From assembly GCA_011176535.1 (NCBI GenBank), contig DUEP01000012.1, positions 1 through 43,480 on the forward strand: 43,480 nucleotides of DNA, in the 5' to 3' direction. Under the pieces are notes generated by a model that saw only the letters and a list, made by a program, of their open reading frames with translations, did not search any database and was not told where the DNA came from. Below are positions 1 to 8,099 of the stretch, one piece after another. Every line of letters starts with the position of its first letter. The stretch's first letter is position 1. This stretch comes from Anaerolineae bacterium (lineage in GTDB: Bacteria; Chloroflexota; Anaerolineae; Anaerolineales; DRMV01). The translations under genes were made by a program, and so were the position numbers.

Positions 1-38
1 CATTGTACGCCAGGCCTACAAAGAAAGGCTGCTGAACC

Positions 39-150
39 ATGATGGGCCGCCGTGAAGTGATCTGTAAGCGCCTGCAACGCCTGGAAGAACACCTCGCCAT
101 GCGTGAGTCCTATCACCCAACCAAGGAACCAATCCACTTTACGACTCTCA
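39..150 (+). pseudogene. Possible truncated HepT-like fragment
   Basis: The first roughly 20 residues after ATG 39 (REVICKRLQRLEEHL region) resemble the N-terminus of HepT/DUF86 toxins, which normally run to about 130-140 residues and follow an MntA-like nucleotidyltransferase. The resemblance ends after about residue 20. From there the frame runs on into the M42 peptidase gene in a non-coding frame, so if this is HepT it is only a stump. Another frame, open from the window edge to a stop at 53-55, could be the last residues of an upstream MntA-like gene. This is a weak call from recalled family patterns; it could be plain intergenic DNA. Confidence 0.28.
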
Positions 151-183
151 CGACTTCACGATCCCACGACTACCGAGGTACCC

Positions 184-1167
184 ATGAAACAACTCATCCG
201 CCAACTCACCGAGACGCCCGGCCCTTCGGGGTACGAAGACCAGGTACGCGACCTGGTGAAAACCCTGGTCGCCGACTACGCCGACGAGATCCGCACCGAC
301 GCCTTGGGCAACCTTATCGTGCGCAAGGGCACAGCCCGCGACGGCGGCAAGCGCATCATGCTGGCCGCCCACATGGACGAAATCGGCATCATGGTCAGCC
401 ACATTGACGAAAAGGGCTTCGCCCGCTTTGTGCCCATCGGTGGCGTGCGACCCTGGACCTGCATCGGCGGGCGTGTGCGCTTCCTTGACGGCCGCGTCGG
501 CGTCATCGGCGTCGAGGGCGACATCCTCCGCCAAAACAAGATGCCCGCCTTCGACCATCTCTACCTCGATGCGGGTAGCGCGCCCCTCCATGTGGGCGAT
601 GTGGCCGCCTTCGAGCGCCCCTTTGCCGATTTGGGCGACCGTCTGGTCGCCAAGGCGATGGACGACCGCATCGGCGTGGCCGTGCTCGTTGAAACTCTGC
701 GTCGCCTCACTGACACGCCCCACGAACTGTACTTCGTTTTCAGCGTGCAGGAAGAAGTCGGCCTGCGGGGCGCCACCACGGCCGCCTACAGCGTGGCGCC
801 CGACATCGGCATTGCCGTGGATGTCACCGGCTCCGGCGACACACCCAAAGGCATCAAAATGGCCGTCGAACTGGGCCAGGGCCCGGCCATCAAGGTCCGC
901 GATGGCGGGATGCTGGCCGACCCCCGCGTGGTGGATTGGATGGTGCGCACGGCCGAAAAGGCCCACATCCCCTACCAGCGTGAAGTGCTCCCCGGCGGCA
1001 CCACCGACGCCAAGGCCATCCAACTCTCCCGCGCCGGGGTCCCGGCGGGCACCGTGTCCATCCCCTGTCGCTATGTCCATAGCCCCTCGGAAATGGTGGA
1101 CTACAACGATGTTCAGGGGGCCGTGCAACTCCTGGTGGAACTGCTGACCCATCCGGCGGACTTATGA
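184..1167 (+). CDS. M42 family metallopeptidase (glutamyl/leucyl aminopeptidase-like)
   Basis: Cytosolic di-metal aminopeptidase of the M42 (FrvX/YsdC/TET) family, 327 aa, a normal length. Family metal and catalytic positions are visible: H63 in HMDEIG, D160-D161 in MDDRIG, the E190-E191 pair in QEEVGLRGA, D213 in AVDVTG and H299 in HSPSEM. An upstream in-frame ATG at 103 exists, but the added 27 residues look like non-coding sequence. ATG 184 gives the canonical N-terminus of the family (TETPGPSGYE just inside). The stop overlaps the next ATG (ATGA at 1164-1167), so it is co-transcribed with the following lipoprotein. Its likely job is trimming oligopeptides imported or released during proteolysis; the exact specificity cannot be read. 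Confidence 0.93.
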   Translation: MKQLIRQLTETPGPSGYEDQVRDLVKTLVADYADEIRTDALGNLIVRKGTARDGGKRIMLAAHMDEIGIMVSHIDEKGFARFVPIGGVRPWTCIGGRVRFLDGRVGVIGVEGDILRQNKMPAFDHLYLDAGSAPLHVGDVAAFERPFADLGDRLVAKAMDDRIGVAVLVETLRRLTDTPHELYFVFSVQEEVGLRGATTAAYSVAPDIGIAVDVTGSGDTPKGIKMAVELGQGPAIKVRDGGMLADPRVVDWMVRTAEKAHIPYQREVLPGGTTDAKAIQLSRAGVPAGTVSIPCRYVHSPSEMVDYNDVQGAVQLLVELLTHPADL

Positions 1168-2444
1168 CCTGGACCCCACGCTGGTTGCTGATCCCCTTGC
1201 TCCTCCTGGCCTTGGGATTGGGGGCCTGTGCCGGACCTGTGGGGAGCACGCCGAGCCCTTCCATCACCGTCACGCCCCCGCAGGCCCCGGCCACCCTCAC
1301 TTCCACCCCGGCGCCGCCCACCGTGTTTCGGGTCTGGCTGCCGCCCTCCTTCGACCCCAACGCCGACCATCCGGCGGCGAACTTGCTCCGCGAGCGCTTG
1401 GAAGCGTTCGCCCATGCGGAAGGCCTCGCCCTGGATGTGCGCCTCAAGCGGGTGGATGGCCCCGGAGGTATGTTGCCCACCCTGACCGACGCCGAGTTGG
1501 TGGCCCCCGACGCCGTGCCTACGGTGTTGCTCCTCCCCCGCTGGGCTTTGGAATCCGCTGCGTTGAAGGGCTTGCTCACCCCCTTTGGCCTCTTGCCCCA
1601 GGCCTCGTTTTCTGGAGGCCAGGGAGCGATGTGCCCTTTTGCCGTCGGGCTGGGTCAGGTGCAGGGGGTGACCTATGGGTTGCTGGTCGGCGGAGAGGCT
1701 TTCGTCATGCTCCATCCTCCCGACGCCTTTGCCGAGGGGGTTCCGGCCACCTGGGACGACCTAGTGGCCAACGCCAGCCTGCCCTGGCGCTGGGCTGCCG
1801 GCGACCCGCAAGCCCGGTTGCTGCTGGGCGCGTACCGCGCCGCGGGCGGGCCGCTCCGCACCGCCGAGGGCCGCCCCACTCTGGACCCCACGGTACTTAC
1901 CAGCATCCTCGGCGATTTTGCTCAACTGGCCCAACGCGGGTTGCTCGTCCCGGCGCTGCTCGACCTGACCACGGACCAGGCGGCCTGGGAATACTACGGG
2001 CAAAGCCCCAGCGCGCTGCTTTTCCTGCCTCAAACCTATGCCCTCCGCGAGGAAACCCCATGGCAAATCGCCCTCATCCCCGGCGCAGAAGTACGGGGAT
2101 GGGCCTGGGCCGACGGCTACCTCTGGGCCGTGCCCCGACAGACACAGCCTCGCCTGGCCCTGGCCGGGCGCTGGCTGGCCCAGATGAACGACCCCGCCTT
2201 CCTGGCCCCCTGGACTGAAGCCCTGGGGCTCCTGCCGCCCAACCAGGCCACCCTAGCCCAGTGGCAACAACACGACCGGGCGACGACGCTGGAAACCATC
2301 GCTTCCTACGCCACACCTTTGCCTTCCATGGACCTGTTGACCACCCTGGGGCCTGTGCTCCAGGAGGCCCTGGCTCAGGTGCTTCAGGGGTCCTCGCCGG
2401 AAGAAGCCGCACAACAGGCCGTGCAGGCCCTCCCCGCGCCTTGA
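1164..2444 (+). CDS. Extracellular solute-binding lipoprotein
   Basis: 426 aa with a lipoprotein signal peptide: a hydrophobic run at residues 8-20 and lipobox LGAC with Cys22, followed by a Thr/Pro/Ser-rich tether typical of Chloroflexota lipoproteins. The rest resembles family 1/8 solute-binding proteins of sugar-type ABC importers, with TWDDL and a hinge region near PSALLFLPQTYALRE. The N-terminal lobe is unusually proline-rich, and no ABC permease or ATPase is adjacent. The ATGA overlap with the M42 peptidase implies translational coupling. It could be a ligand-binding protein working with a distant transporter. The substrate is unknown. Confidence 0.75.
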   Translation: MTWTPRWLLIPLLLLALGLGACAGPVGSTPSPSITVTPPQAPATLTSTPAPPTVFRVWLPPSFDPNADHPAANLLRERLEAFAHAEGLALDVRLKRVDGPGGMLPTLTDAELVAPDAVPTVLLLPRWALESAALKGLLTPFGLLPQASFSGGQGAMCPFAVGLGQVQGVTYGLLVGGEAFVMLHPPDAFAEGVPATWDDLVANASLPWRWAAGDPQARLLLGAYRAAGGPLRTAEGRPTLDPTVLTSILGDFAQLAQRGLLVPALLDLTTDQAAWEYYGQSPSALLFLPQTYALREETPWQIALIPGAEVRGWAWADGYLWAVPRQTQPRLALAGRWLAQMNDPAFLAPWTEALGLLPPNQATLAQWQQHDRATTLETIASYATPLPSMDLLTTLGPVLQEALAQVLQGSSPEEAAQQAVQALPAP

Positions 2445-2472
2445 GTAACCCTCCGGCACCCCCCTGTGGTGG

Positions 2473-2496
2473 AACGGCGGTGAAAACACCGCCGTT
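2473..2496 (+). terminator. Perfect hairpin after the lipoprotein gene
   Basis: The 10-bp perfect stem AACGGCGGTG / CACCGCCGTT has an AAAA loop and lies 29 bp after the stop at 2444. It is followed by CTGGCTTTA rather than a clean T-run, so the terminator is probable but not textbook. The smpB promoter lies just downstream, which supports an operon boundary here. Confidence 0.65.
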
Positions 2497-2519
2497 CTGG
2501 CTTTATGGGGCTGTGAACA

Positions 2520-2528
2520 TGATAAAAT
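2520..2528 (+). promoter_or_regulatory. Extended -10 promoter of smpB
   Basis: TGATAAAAT fits the extended -10 form TGnTANNNT, with the hexamer TAAAAT at 2523-2528. Only 6 bases separate it from the A of ATG 2535, so transcription would start on or next to the initiation codon and the mRNA would be leaderless. No -35 box is evident. Confidence 0.55.
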
Positions 2529-2534
2529 CAAAGC

Positions 2535-2990
2535 ATGAGCATCAAAATCGTGGCTACCAATCGCAAAGCCCAACACGACTACTTCCTGGACGAAACCCTG
2601 GAAGCGGGCCTCGTGCTTCAGGGCAGCGAAATCAAATCCATCCGCGCGGGCAAGGTCAGCCTGCGCGAGGCCTTCGTGCGCATTGACGACAACCTGGAAG
2701 CCTGGCTGATCAACGCTCACATCGCCCCTTACGACGCGGCCAGCCACTTCAACCACGATCCCCGCCGCCCGCGCAAGTTGCTGCTTCACAAACGGGAGAT
2801 TCTGCGTCTGTGGCAAAAGGTGCGCGAAAAGGGCGTGACCATCATCCCCACGAAGATGTACCTGAAGAACGGTCGCGCCAAAGTGGAAATCGCCGTGGCG
2901 CGGGGGAAGAAGAAATACGACAAACGAGCCGCCATCGCCAAACGCGAGATGGAGCGTGAAATCCAGCGTGAACTGCGACGGTGGAAGTAA
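2535..2990 (+). CDS. smpB: SsrA-binding protein SmpB
   Basis: The tmRNA partner in trans-translation: it binds tmRNA and delivers it to stalled ribosomes. 151 aa, full length. The hallmark segments are all present: a beta-barrel core with GSEIKSIRAGKVSLREAF at residues 30-47, a basic middle region (RRPRKLLLHKREI) and a Lys/Arg-rich C-terminal tail (GKKKYDKR...IQRELRRWK) that becomes helical in the ribosomal mRNA channel. There is no Shine-Dalgarno; the promoter -10 sits directly upstream, suggesting a leaderless transcript. No tmRNA gene was recognised in the window. It is probably co-transcribed with the next gene, whose start overlaps or abuts the smpB stop. Confidence 0.97.
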   Translation: MSIKIVATNRKAQHDYFLDETLEAGLVLQGSEIKSIRAGKVSLREAFVRIDDNLEAWLINAHIAPYDAASHFNHDPRRPRKLLLHKREILRLWQKVREKGVTIIPTKMYLKNGRAKVEIAVARGKKKYDKRAAIAKREMEREIQRELRRWK

Positions 2991-2992
2991 CC

Positions 2993-3799
2993 ATGCCTTC
3001 CACAGAGCCTGGCGGTCCCTCTTCTATCGGCAGCATCAACCGCCTGCCCTATCCGGAAAAGCGGGCCATCTATCTGCGACTGGTGCCCCTGGCGCTGTTG
3101 CAGCGTTTTCATCTCAGCCCTTTTCTCTACGACAGCCAGGGACGGGACCTGGTCGAACTGCGCTGCCCCGCCGGATCAGCCACGGTGGAAATGGCCGTCT
3201 ATCATGCGTACGGATTTCCCGACCCGGTGCTCTTCGGCCACCTCACAGATACCCTCAACGGGCGCATCCATGTGCTGCTCTACATCCTCAACGACCCGGA
3301 TTCGCCGCGCTTTGATGTGGACCGTTTGCCCGATGGGACCCCCACCCGCTTTGGCACCCTGACCCGCAACCTGGAAGCCGAAGAGGCCGCCATGCGCTAC
3401 GGTCTGGCTCCGGGCCAGGTGCGTCGCGGGCTGCGCCTTTTGGGACAGGCCATTGCCGCGTTCGAGGCCTTTGTCCAGTCCCTGGGGCACGACATCTTCT
3501 TCGCCGAGCCACTGTATTACCACAACGCCGTGCTTTTCGAGCGCTACGGCTTCGCCTACCAAAGCGGACGGGCCTTGATGGAACGCATCGAGCGCGGCTT
3601 TGCCCCGGACGGCGATTTGCGCGCCAAACTCGACGGCTGCACCCCCTTCCGTCGCCCCGAAGCGGTGCACAGCATCCGCCTGCGTTCCTGGGCCATCCAC
3701 GACGGCATCCTGGGCGCCCCCTTCACTGGCGTGACCATGTACAAACGGGTGGGCAAACATGCAGGGGTGCAAACTTGCCCGCCGGATCTTCCGTGGTAA
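2993..3799 (+). CDS. Hypothetical protein following smpB
   Basis: 268 aa from ATG 2993, which lies 2 bases after the smpB stop; a GTG at 2981 in the same frame would overlap smpB. I do not recognise the family. It appears soluble, with no signal peptide or membrane segment. A segment LYYHNAVLFERYGFAYQSGR near residues 170-190 resembles the terminal strand of GNAT acetyltransferases (…YERYGF), and the protein may be a distant acyltransferase. Co-transcription with smpB is likely, and a terminator follows. The last residues (QTCPPDLPW) look poorly conserved. A function cannot be assigned from the sequence. Confidence 0.75.
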   Translation: MPSTEPGGPSSIGSINRLPYPEKRAIYLRLVPLALLQRFHLSPFLYDSQGRDLVELRCPAGSATVEMAVYHAYGFPDPVLFGHLTDTLNGRIHVLLYILNDPDSPRFDVDRLPDGTPTRFGTLTRNLEAEEAAMRYGLAPGQVRRGLRLLGQAIAAFEAFVQSLGHDIFFAEPLYYHNAVLFERYGFAYQSGRALMERIERGFAPDGDLRAKLDGCTPFRRPEAVHSIRLRSWAIHDGILGAPFTGVTMYKRVGKHAGVQTCPPDLPW

Positions 3800-3810
3800 G
3801 ACCGGACCCC

Positions 3811-3845
3811 AAGGGTGGCTCGCGACGGCCACCCTTTTGATTCTG
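3811..3845 (+). terminator. Rho-independent terminator
   Basis: The 9-bp stem AAGGGTGGC / GCCACCCTT (3811-3819 and 3828-3836) is followed by TTTTGATTCTGTT. It ends the smpB transcription unit and precedes the Shine-Dalgarno of the ammonia-lyase gene. Confidence 0.75.
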
Positions 3846-3862
3846 TTCTCTCAAGGAGGCCT

Positions 3863-5446
3863 ATGCTGCTCATCGATGGGCACCATCTCACCATTGAGGA
3901 AGTCGTGGCCGTGGCACGCCACGGCGAACCCGTGCGCCTGGCTCCCGCAGCGAAAGCGCGCATGACCCAATCCTACACCTGGGTGGAGCACATCGTCCGG
4001 CAAGACCAGCCGGTGTACGGCATCAACACCGGCTTTGGCGTCTTTGCCGAGCGCCGCATTCCCAATGAAACCTCGGCGCGGCTGAGTCGTAACCTTATCC
4101 TCAGCCACGCCGTGGCCACCGGGCCGGCCCTCCCCGAAGAGGTGGTGCGGGCGGCCATGCTCATCCGGGCCAACACCCTGGCCCTGGGACATTCGGGCAT
4201 CCGCCCCGAGGTGGTGGAGACCCTGCTCGAGATGCTCAACCGGGGCGTGACGCCCGAGGTGCCGTCGCAAGGCTCCATGGGCTCCTCGGGGGATCTGGCC
4301 CCCCTGGCCCACCTGGCTCTGGTGCTGACCACCGACGAGGCCGACCGGGTGGAGGATTCGGGTTGGGCCTGGTATCAGGGCCGACGGATGCGCGGCAAAG
4401 CGGCCATGCAGGCTGCCGGCTTGTCTCGCTGGGTGCTGGGCCCCAAAGAAGGCCTGGCCCTGATTAATGGGGCCACCTTTTCAGCGGCGCTTTTGGCCCT
4501 GGCCGTGCACGATGCCGCCCTCCTGCTCGACCTGGCCAACATCACCCTGAGCATGACCCTGGAAGCGCTGCGCGGCGTCTCGGCCGCCTTCGACCCCCGC
4601 ATCCATCTGGCGCGGCGGCACCCCGGCCAGATGGAATCGGCCCGTCGCGTGCGCCAACTGACCGCCGGGAGCACGCTCCTGGACGCGGCCGGACGGGTGC
4701 AGGACGCCTACTCCCTGCGCTGCGCTCCTCAGGTGCACGGCGCGACTAGGGACGCCTGGCGTTTTGTCAGCGAGGTGGTCACCCGCGAAATCAATGCCGT
4801 GACCGACAACCCGCTGCTTTTCGGCCTCGATGCCGTGCTCTCGGGCGGCAACTTTCACGGTGAGCCCACCGCCATGGCTGCCGACTTTTTGAGCATCGCC
4901 CTCACCGAACTGGCCGCCGTGGCCGAGCGGCGGCTCTTCCGCCTCACCGACGGCAAACTCAACGATGGCCTCCCCGGCATGTTGGTCGACCCGCCGGAGG
5001 CCGCCGGGCTTAACTCCGGCCTGATGCTGGTGCAGTACACTGCGGCCTCTCTGGTGCTGGAGAACCAGACCCTGAGCAGCCCCGATAGTGTGCGCTCTCT
5101 GCCTACTTCGGGCGAGCAGGAGGATCACAACGCCAACGCGATGAACGCGGCCCGCCACGCCCGCCGGGTGGTCGCCAACACCGCTCATGTGCTGGCGGCC
5201 GAGGCCTACACCGCGGCCCGGGCGCTGGACCTGCGGCTGCGGGCCGCCCCTGAAGCGCGCTTGGGCCGGGGCGTGGCCGTGGCCTGGCAGGCCATCCGGG
5301 AGGTCGTCCTCTATCAGGCGGGGGACGCCCTATGGGGTCCGGAAATTGAGCGTGTCAGGCAACGGGTGACCCAGCCGGCCTTTGTGCACCGCGTGTTGCG
5401 CGCCGCCGACCTCTCGCCCACCCTTCCCCCGGCCCAGGTGACCTGA
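3863..5446 (+). CDS. hutH: Histidine ammonia-lyase (HAL/PAL superfamily)
   Basis: Enzyme of the MIO superfamily; histidine ammonia-lyase converts L-histidine to urocanate plus ammonia. 527 aa, slightly longer than the usual 505-515. ATG 3863 is preceded by a perfect AAGGAGG. The MIO prosthetic group would form from S141-S142-G143, in a GSMGSSGDLAPL context (Ala-Ser-Gly in most HALs). Y52 in VYGINTGFG and H82 in ILSHA match the Tyr53 and His83 positions of Pseudomonas HutH and favour histidine over phenylalanine or tyrosine. The catalytic Glu is kept in GEQEDHNANAM, but the residues after EDH differ from the common EDHVSMG. No hutU, hutI or hutG is nearby, so this is a stand-alone gene and the substrate remains somewhat open. 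Confidence 0.88.
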   Translation: MLLIDGHHLTIEEVVAVARHGEPVRLAPAAKARMTQSYTWVEHIVRQDQPVYGINTGFGVFAERRIPNETSARLSRNLILSHAVATGPALPEEVVRAAMLIRANTLALGHSGIRPEVVETLLEMLNRGVTPEVPSQGSMGSSGDLAPLAHLALVLTTDEADRVEDSGWAWYQGRRMRGKAAMQAAGLSRWVLGPKEGLALINGATFSAALLALAVHDAALLLDLANITLSMTLEALRGVSAAFDPRIHLARRHPGQMESARRVRQLTAGSTLLDAAGRVQDAYSLRCAPQVHGATRDAWRFVSEVVTREINAVTDNPLLFGLDAVLSGGNFHGEPTAMAADFLSIALTELAAVAERRLFRLTDGKLNDGLPGMLVDPPEAAGLNSGLMLVQYTAASLVLENQTLSSPDSVRSLPTSGEQEDHNANAMNAARHARRVVANTAHVLAAEAYTAARALDLRLRAAPEARLGRGVAVAWQAIREVVLYQAGDALWGPEIERVRQRVTQPAFVHRVLRAADLSPTLPPAQVT

Positions 5447-5491
5447 AGCAAAGGCTGTTCTCCGGAAACGGGCCTGTCCTGCGGCAAACAA

Positions 5492-5526
5492 AAACCGCCT
5501 GGGGAGGAAAAGTCCCCAGGCGGTTT
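5492..5526. terminator. Bidirectional terminator
   Basis: The 14-bp perfect stem AAACCGCCTGGGGA / TCCCCAGGCGGTTT (5492-5505, 5513-5526) lies between convergent genes. On the minus strand it is followed by TTTTTGTTTG, a good T-run, so it mainly ends the sppA operon. On the plus strand it can end hutH transcription. Confidence 0.88.
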
Positions 5527-5542
5527 CCTTGCTTGAGTTTGA

Positions 5543-7369
5543 CTACCCCACCAGGAACGCCGCCCAAAACAGAAACCAGACGAATAACCCGAAGGCCGCG
5601 GGGAGCGCCTGCCGCCAGGTCAGCCTCTCCCACCCCTGCACGCTGCCGCCCAGGGCCAGGGCCCGGAGGCGATGCACCGTTTCCTCCAAAAGCGCCTCAG
5701 GGGATGCGTCGCCCATGCCCACCCACAGCCAGGGGCCGCCCACAGGCAACACCAGTTTGGCCCCTGTAAACCGCTCCAACCACAGGCGCCACATCTCGTT
5801 CAAGGTGCTCAGGGTATGCCCCACCAAGACCACCGCCTGCACTGGCTGGTCCGGCGTCGGTAGACCCCGGCCCAGGTCGTGCCAATGAAGGGGCAACTGG
5901 GGTACCAAGGAGCGCAGGCGTTCCTGCAGCAACCCCAGCACGGGCGAGGTGCCGTCCGAAAGCAGCCAGACATGGAAGGCGGAAAGACGTTGCGCTTGTT
6001 GGGCAGTCTCCCAGGCCTGGTCCTGGCGTAGCCAGGACCAGTGAAACGCGCCCAGCCCCAGGGCCACCGCACCGCTGCCCAGCGCGGTCCACCACTCCAC
6101 CGCTGGCCAGGTCTCTCCCGCCAGAAGTAGCAACAGCCCGTGGTAAACCAGAGCCCCCAGGGTGCCCATCAGCGTGAGCACACTGCCCAGCAAGGCGGCA
6201 TAGAGCAACCCCCGGCGGCCCAAAGAGCGCCGTACTGCGCCCCCGACTTCCGAGGGCGTCAAGGCGTCGCGCTGAAGCACACGCCAGCAGCTCCACCAGA
6301 GGGGCAGGCCCACCCCGGCAAAGCCAATGCCGCGGGCCAGGATGGGGGCGCCCAGGCCTTCCAGCCACGCCTGCATCAGCGCCCGCCACAGCATGGCCAG
6401 CCCCAACCCGAAAAGGAACAGCCCGCCCAACCCGGCGAAGGCCTCGGCCCTGGCCCGGAGCAGGCGCCCCCTAGGTGTGGGCCAGGAGGCCTCCAGCCGC
6501 CGCCAGGTGCGCCCCATCCACCAGGTCGCCGCCCCCCAGGGGAGAAGACGGCCCAGCAGCAGCACGCCCAGACGCTGCCCGGCCTCCGCCCCGGCCATCA
6601 CCCCCAAAACCGCCCCGCTGGTCGCCCACAAAGCCTCCACCAATCCCGCGGCGACCACCGCCAGACCGGTGAGGCCTGTCAGGAGCGTCAGGGTGGCATG
6701 GATGGCGGAACGCCGCTCTTCCTTCTCCCGCCCCCATCGGCGCCACCACGGGGCCACGGCCACGCCCAGCAGCACCCCCGCCGCGGCCCAGACGATGCTT
6801 TGGGGCCAGCGATAATCCGTTTGTTCCAGCCAGGCCTGGGAGATCCCGAACAGCCCCTGGCTGCCCAAGGCCAGAGCGTGCAGGGTCCAGAGCCAGCCTT
6901 GAAGGCGGTGCAGGGCGCGTTGGGCCGCGCCGGTTTCCCTCCGGTTGCGGTAGGCGAAAAACGCCCCGACCAGGCCGTTGACGACCACCGTCAGCACCCC
7001 CTGGCGCCACACCACCACCCCATAGGGCGGTTTTTCAAAATACGGCCATAACGCCTGCTGGGCCAGATCGAGCAGCCGGTACAACGCGATCAGCCAGGGA
7101 ACGGCCCAGGCGAAGTGCAACGCTGCGGCCCGGATCCAGGTCTGCCGCTCTTCCAGGTGCTCGCGGGCCAGGCGCTGTGCCCACAGCCAGTGTCCCAGCA
7201 TGACGGGAAAGCCCACCAGCAGCGAGGCCAGCCCGCCCGCCAGCACGTCGGCCGAGCGGGAAAAGCCCGGCTGCCACAGCGCGTTCAGCGTCTGGATCAT
7301 CCCGTTGACGCTGGCCGCCAGCCCGGCCAGAAAAGCGGCGTACAGGTAAAGCCGACGCATGATTTGCAT
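5543..7369 (-). CDS. Polytopic membrane protein, probably DUF5671-type
   Basis: 608 aa with at least ten hydrophobic segments spread over residues 1-470, often separated by Arg-rich loops (RRW, RNRRE, RRTWRRLE). A soluble region of roughly residues 470-580 follows, then a final transmembrane segment (LFVWFLFWAAFLVG). The repeated motif, a short basic stretch followed by LYAAFLAGL... or LLYAALLGSV..., suggests internally duplicated DUF5671-like units of the kind I recall from Chloroflexota proteins. It is the last gene of the sppA operon, starting 3 bp after the previous stop. No catalytic motif is visible and the function is unknown. Confidence 0.8.
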   Translation of the reverse strand: MQIMRRLYLYAAFLAGLAASVNGMIQTLNALWQPGFSRSADVLAGGLASLLVGFPVMLGHWLWAQRLAREHLEERQTWIRAAALHFAWAVPWLIALYRLLDLAQQALWPYFEKPPYGVVVWRQGVLTVVVNGLVGAFFAYRNRRETGAAQRALHRLQGWLWTLHALALGSQGLFGISQAWLEQTDYRWPQSIVWAAAGVLLGVAVAPWWRRWGREKEERRSAIHATLTLLTGLTGLAVVAAGLVEALWATSGAVLGVMAGAEAGQRLGVLLLGRLLPWGAATWWMGRTWRRLEASWPTPRGRLLRARAEAFAGLGGLFLFGLGLAMLWRALMQAWLEGLGAPILARGIGFAGVGLPLWWSCWRVLQRDALTPSEVGGAVRRSLGRRGLLYAALLGSVLTLMGTLGALVYHGLLLLLAGETWPAVEWWTALGSGAVALGLGAFHWSWLRQDQAWETAQQAQRLSAFHVWLLSDGTSPVLGLLQERLRSLVPQLPLHWHDLGRGLPTPDQPVQAVVLVGHTLSTLNEMWRLWLERFTGAKLVLPVGGPWLWVGMGDASPEALLEETVHRLRALALGGSVQGWERLTWRQALPAAFGLFVWFLFWAAFLVG

Positions 7370-7372
7370 GGC

Positions 7373-7873
7373 TTACTCTCCAGGGGTGGGCGACGGCGGC
7401 GCGGGAGGGGGTGGTAAACGTTTCAGGCCCTCCACCACGCCCCAGGGCGGGGGCAGGGCTACCAACCGCCAGCTGCCGTCCGTGCGGGTCAACACGGCCT
7501 CCAGCACCTGCTCCTCGGCGGGGAAGAGCAACGGCGGTGAGGCGATGCGGGTCAGATGCAACAGGACGACCGCCCTGTCCGGACCAGGGAAGCGCACCGC
7601 GCCAATGCTCACGGCATATTGTTGCCGCCAGGAGGCCGTCTCCTGCAAGTGATGCTCGAACTTTTGGGCATCCAGCCACGCCTGGGGAGCCCAGTAGTCG
7701 TAGGCCCGCTGGTAGTTGCGTTGCTCCAGAGCCTGCAGGTAGGCCTGCACCACCCGGCGGGGGTCGTCCGGCGGGTAGGTGGGCGGTCGCCGCCGGGCGA
7801 AAAGCACCCCCGCCACCACGGCGAAAAGCACCACGATCCCGCTGCCCAGCAAAAACGCTCGGCGTTCGCTCAT
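7373..7873 (-). CDS. Membrane-anchored NTF2/DUF4878-like protein
   Basis: 166 aa with one N-terminal membrane anchor (residues 8-26), a short Pro/Arg-rich linker, then an extracytoplasmic domain beginning DDPRRVVQAYLQALEQRNYQRAYDYWAP. That opening helix pattern is characteristic of NTF2-like/DUF4878 lipoproteins and anchored domains. The C-terminus is Pro-rich. ATGA overlap with the upstream gene (7870-7873) shows operon membership and coupling. It is probably a small ligand-binding or scaffolding domain at the cell surface; no catalytic residues can be named. Confidence 0.75.
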   Translation of the reverse strand: MSERRAFLLGSGIVVLFAVVAGVLFARRRPPTYPPDDPRRVVQAYLQALEQRNYQRAYDYWAPQAWLDAQKFEHHLQETASWRQQYAVSIGAVRFPGPDRAVVLLHLTRIASPPLLFPAEEQVLEAVLTRTDGSWRLVALPPPWGVVEGLKRLPPPPAPPSPTPGE

Positions 7874-8088
7874 CGTCGTCCCCTACGCTTCATCGCGGCA
7901 GGATACCCCCACAGGATGGCGAAAAACGGCCCCACCAGGGGGACAAACACGGCCAGCAACCCCCACCAGGTGAACGCGGCCAGGGAAAGCCGCCGCCGGC
8001 GCAGCGCGGCCATGCCCAGCAGGGTCATTCCCATGATGGTGAGCACCAGGCAAAACCGCATCACCTCTGCTGCGGCGTCCGAGGGCAT
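7870..8088 (-). CDS. Small two-helix membrane protein (PLDc_N-like)
   Basis: 72 aa from ATG 8088. An AGGGGG lies 6 bases upstream of this ATG, whereas it abuts the alternative ATG 8094, so 8088 is preferred. It has two transmembrane helices. The second, WGLLAVFVPLVGPFFAILWG, follows the pattern of the PLDc_N (phospholipase D nuclease N-terminal) small membrane domain. It lies between sppA (6-12 bp gap) and the NTF2-like gene (4-bp overlap). Its role is unknown; small PLDc_N proteins often accompany membrane quality-control or secretion genes. Confidence 0.68.
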   Translation of the reverse strand: MPSDAAAEVMRFCLVLTIMGMTLLGMAALRRRRLSLAAFTWWGLLAVFVPLVGPFFAILWGYPAAMKRRGRR

Positions 8089-8099
8089 GGGCATCCCCC

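Noticed and set aside
103-183. N-terminal extension of the M42 peptidase
   Set aside because: The extra 27 residues are not of family type; ATG 184 gives the normal start.
148-1152. 334-codon minus-strand open frame opposite the peptidase gene
   Set aside because: It mirrors the high-GC codon pattern of the real gene, is His/Gly/Val-rich and has no recognisable motif.
6140-7051. 303-codon plus-strand frame opposite the membrane-protein gene
   Set aside because: Pro/Gln/Gly-rich shadow of the minus-strand gene in a GC-rich region; no ribosome-binding site or family match.
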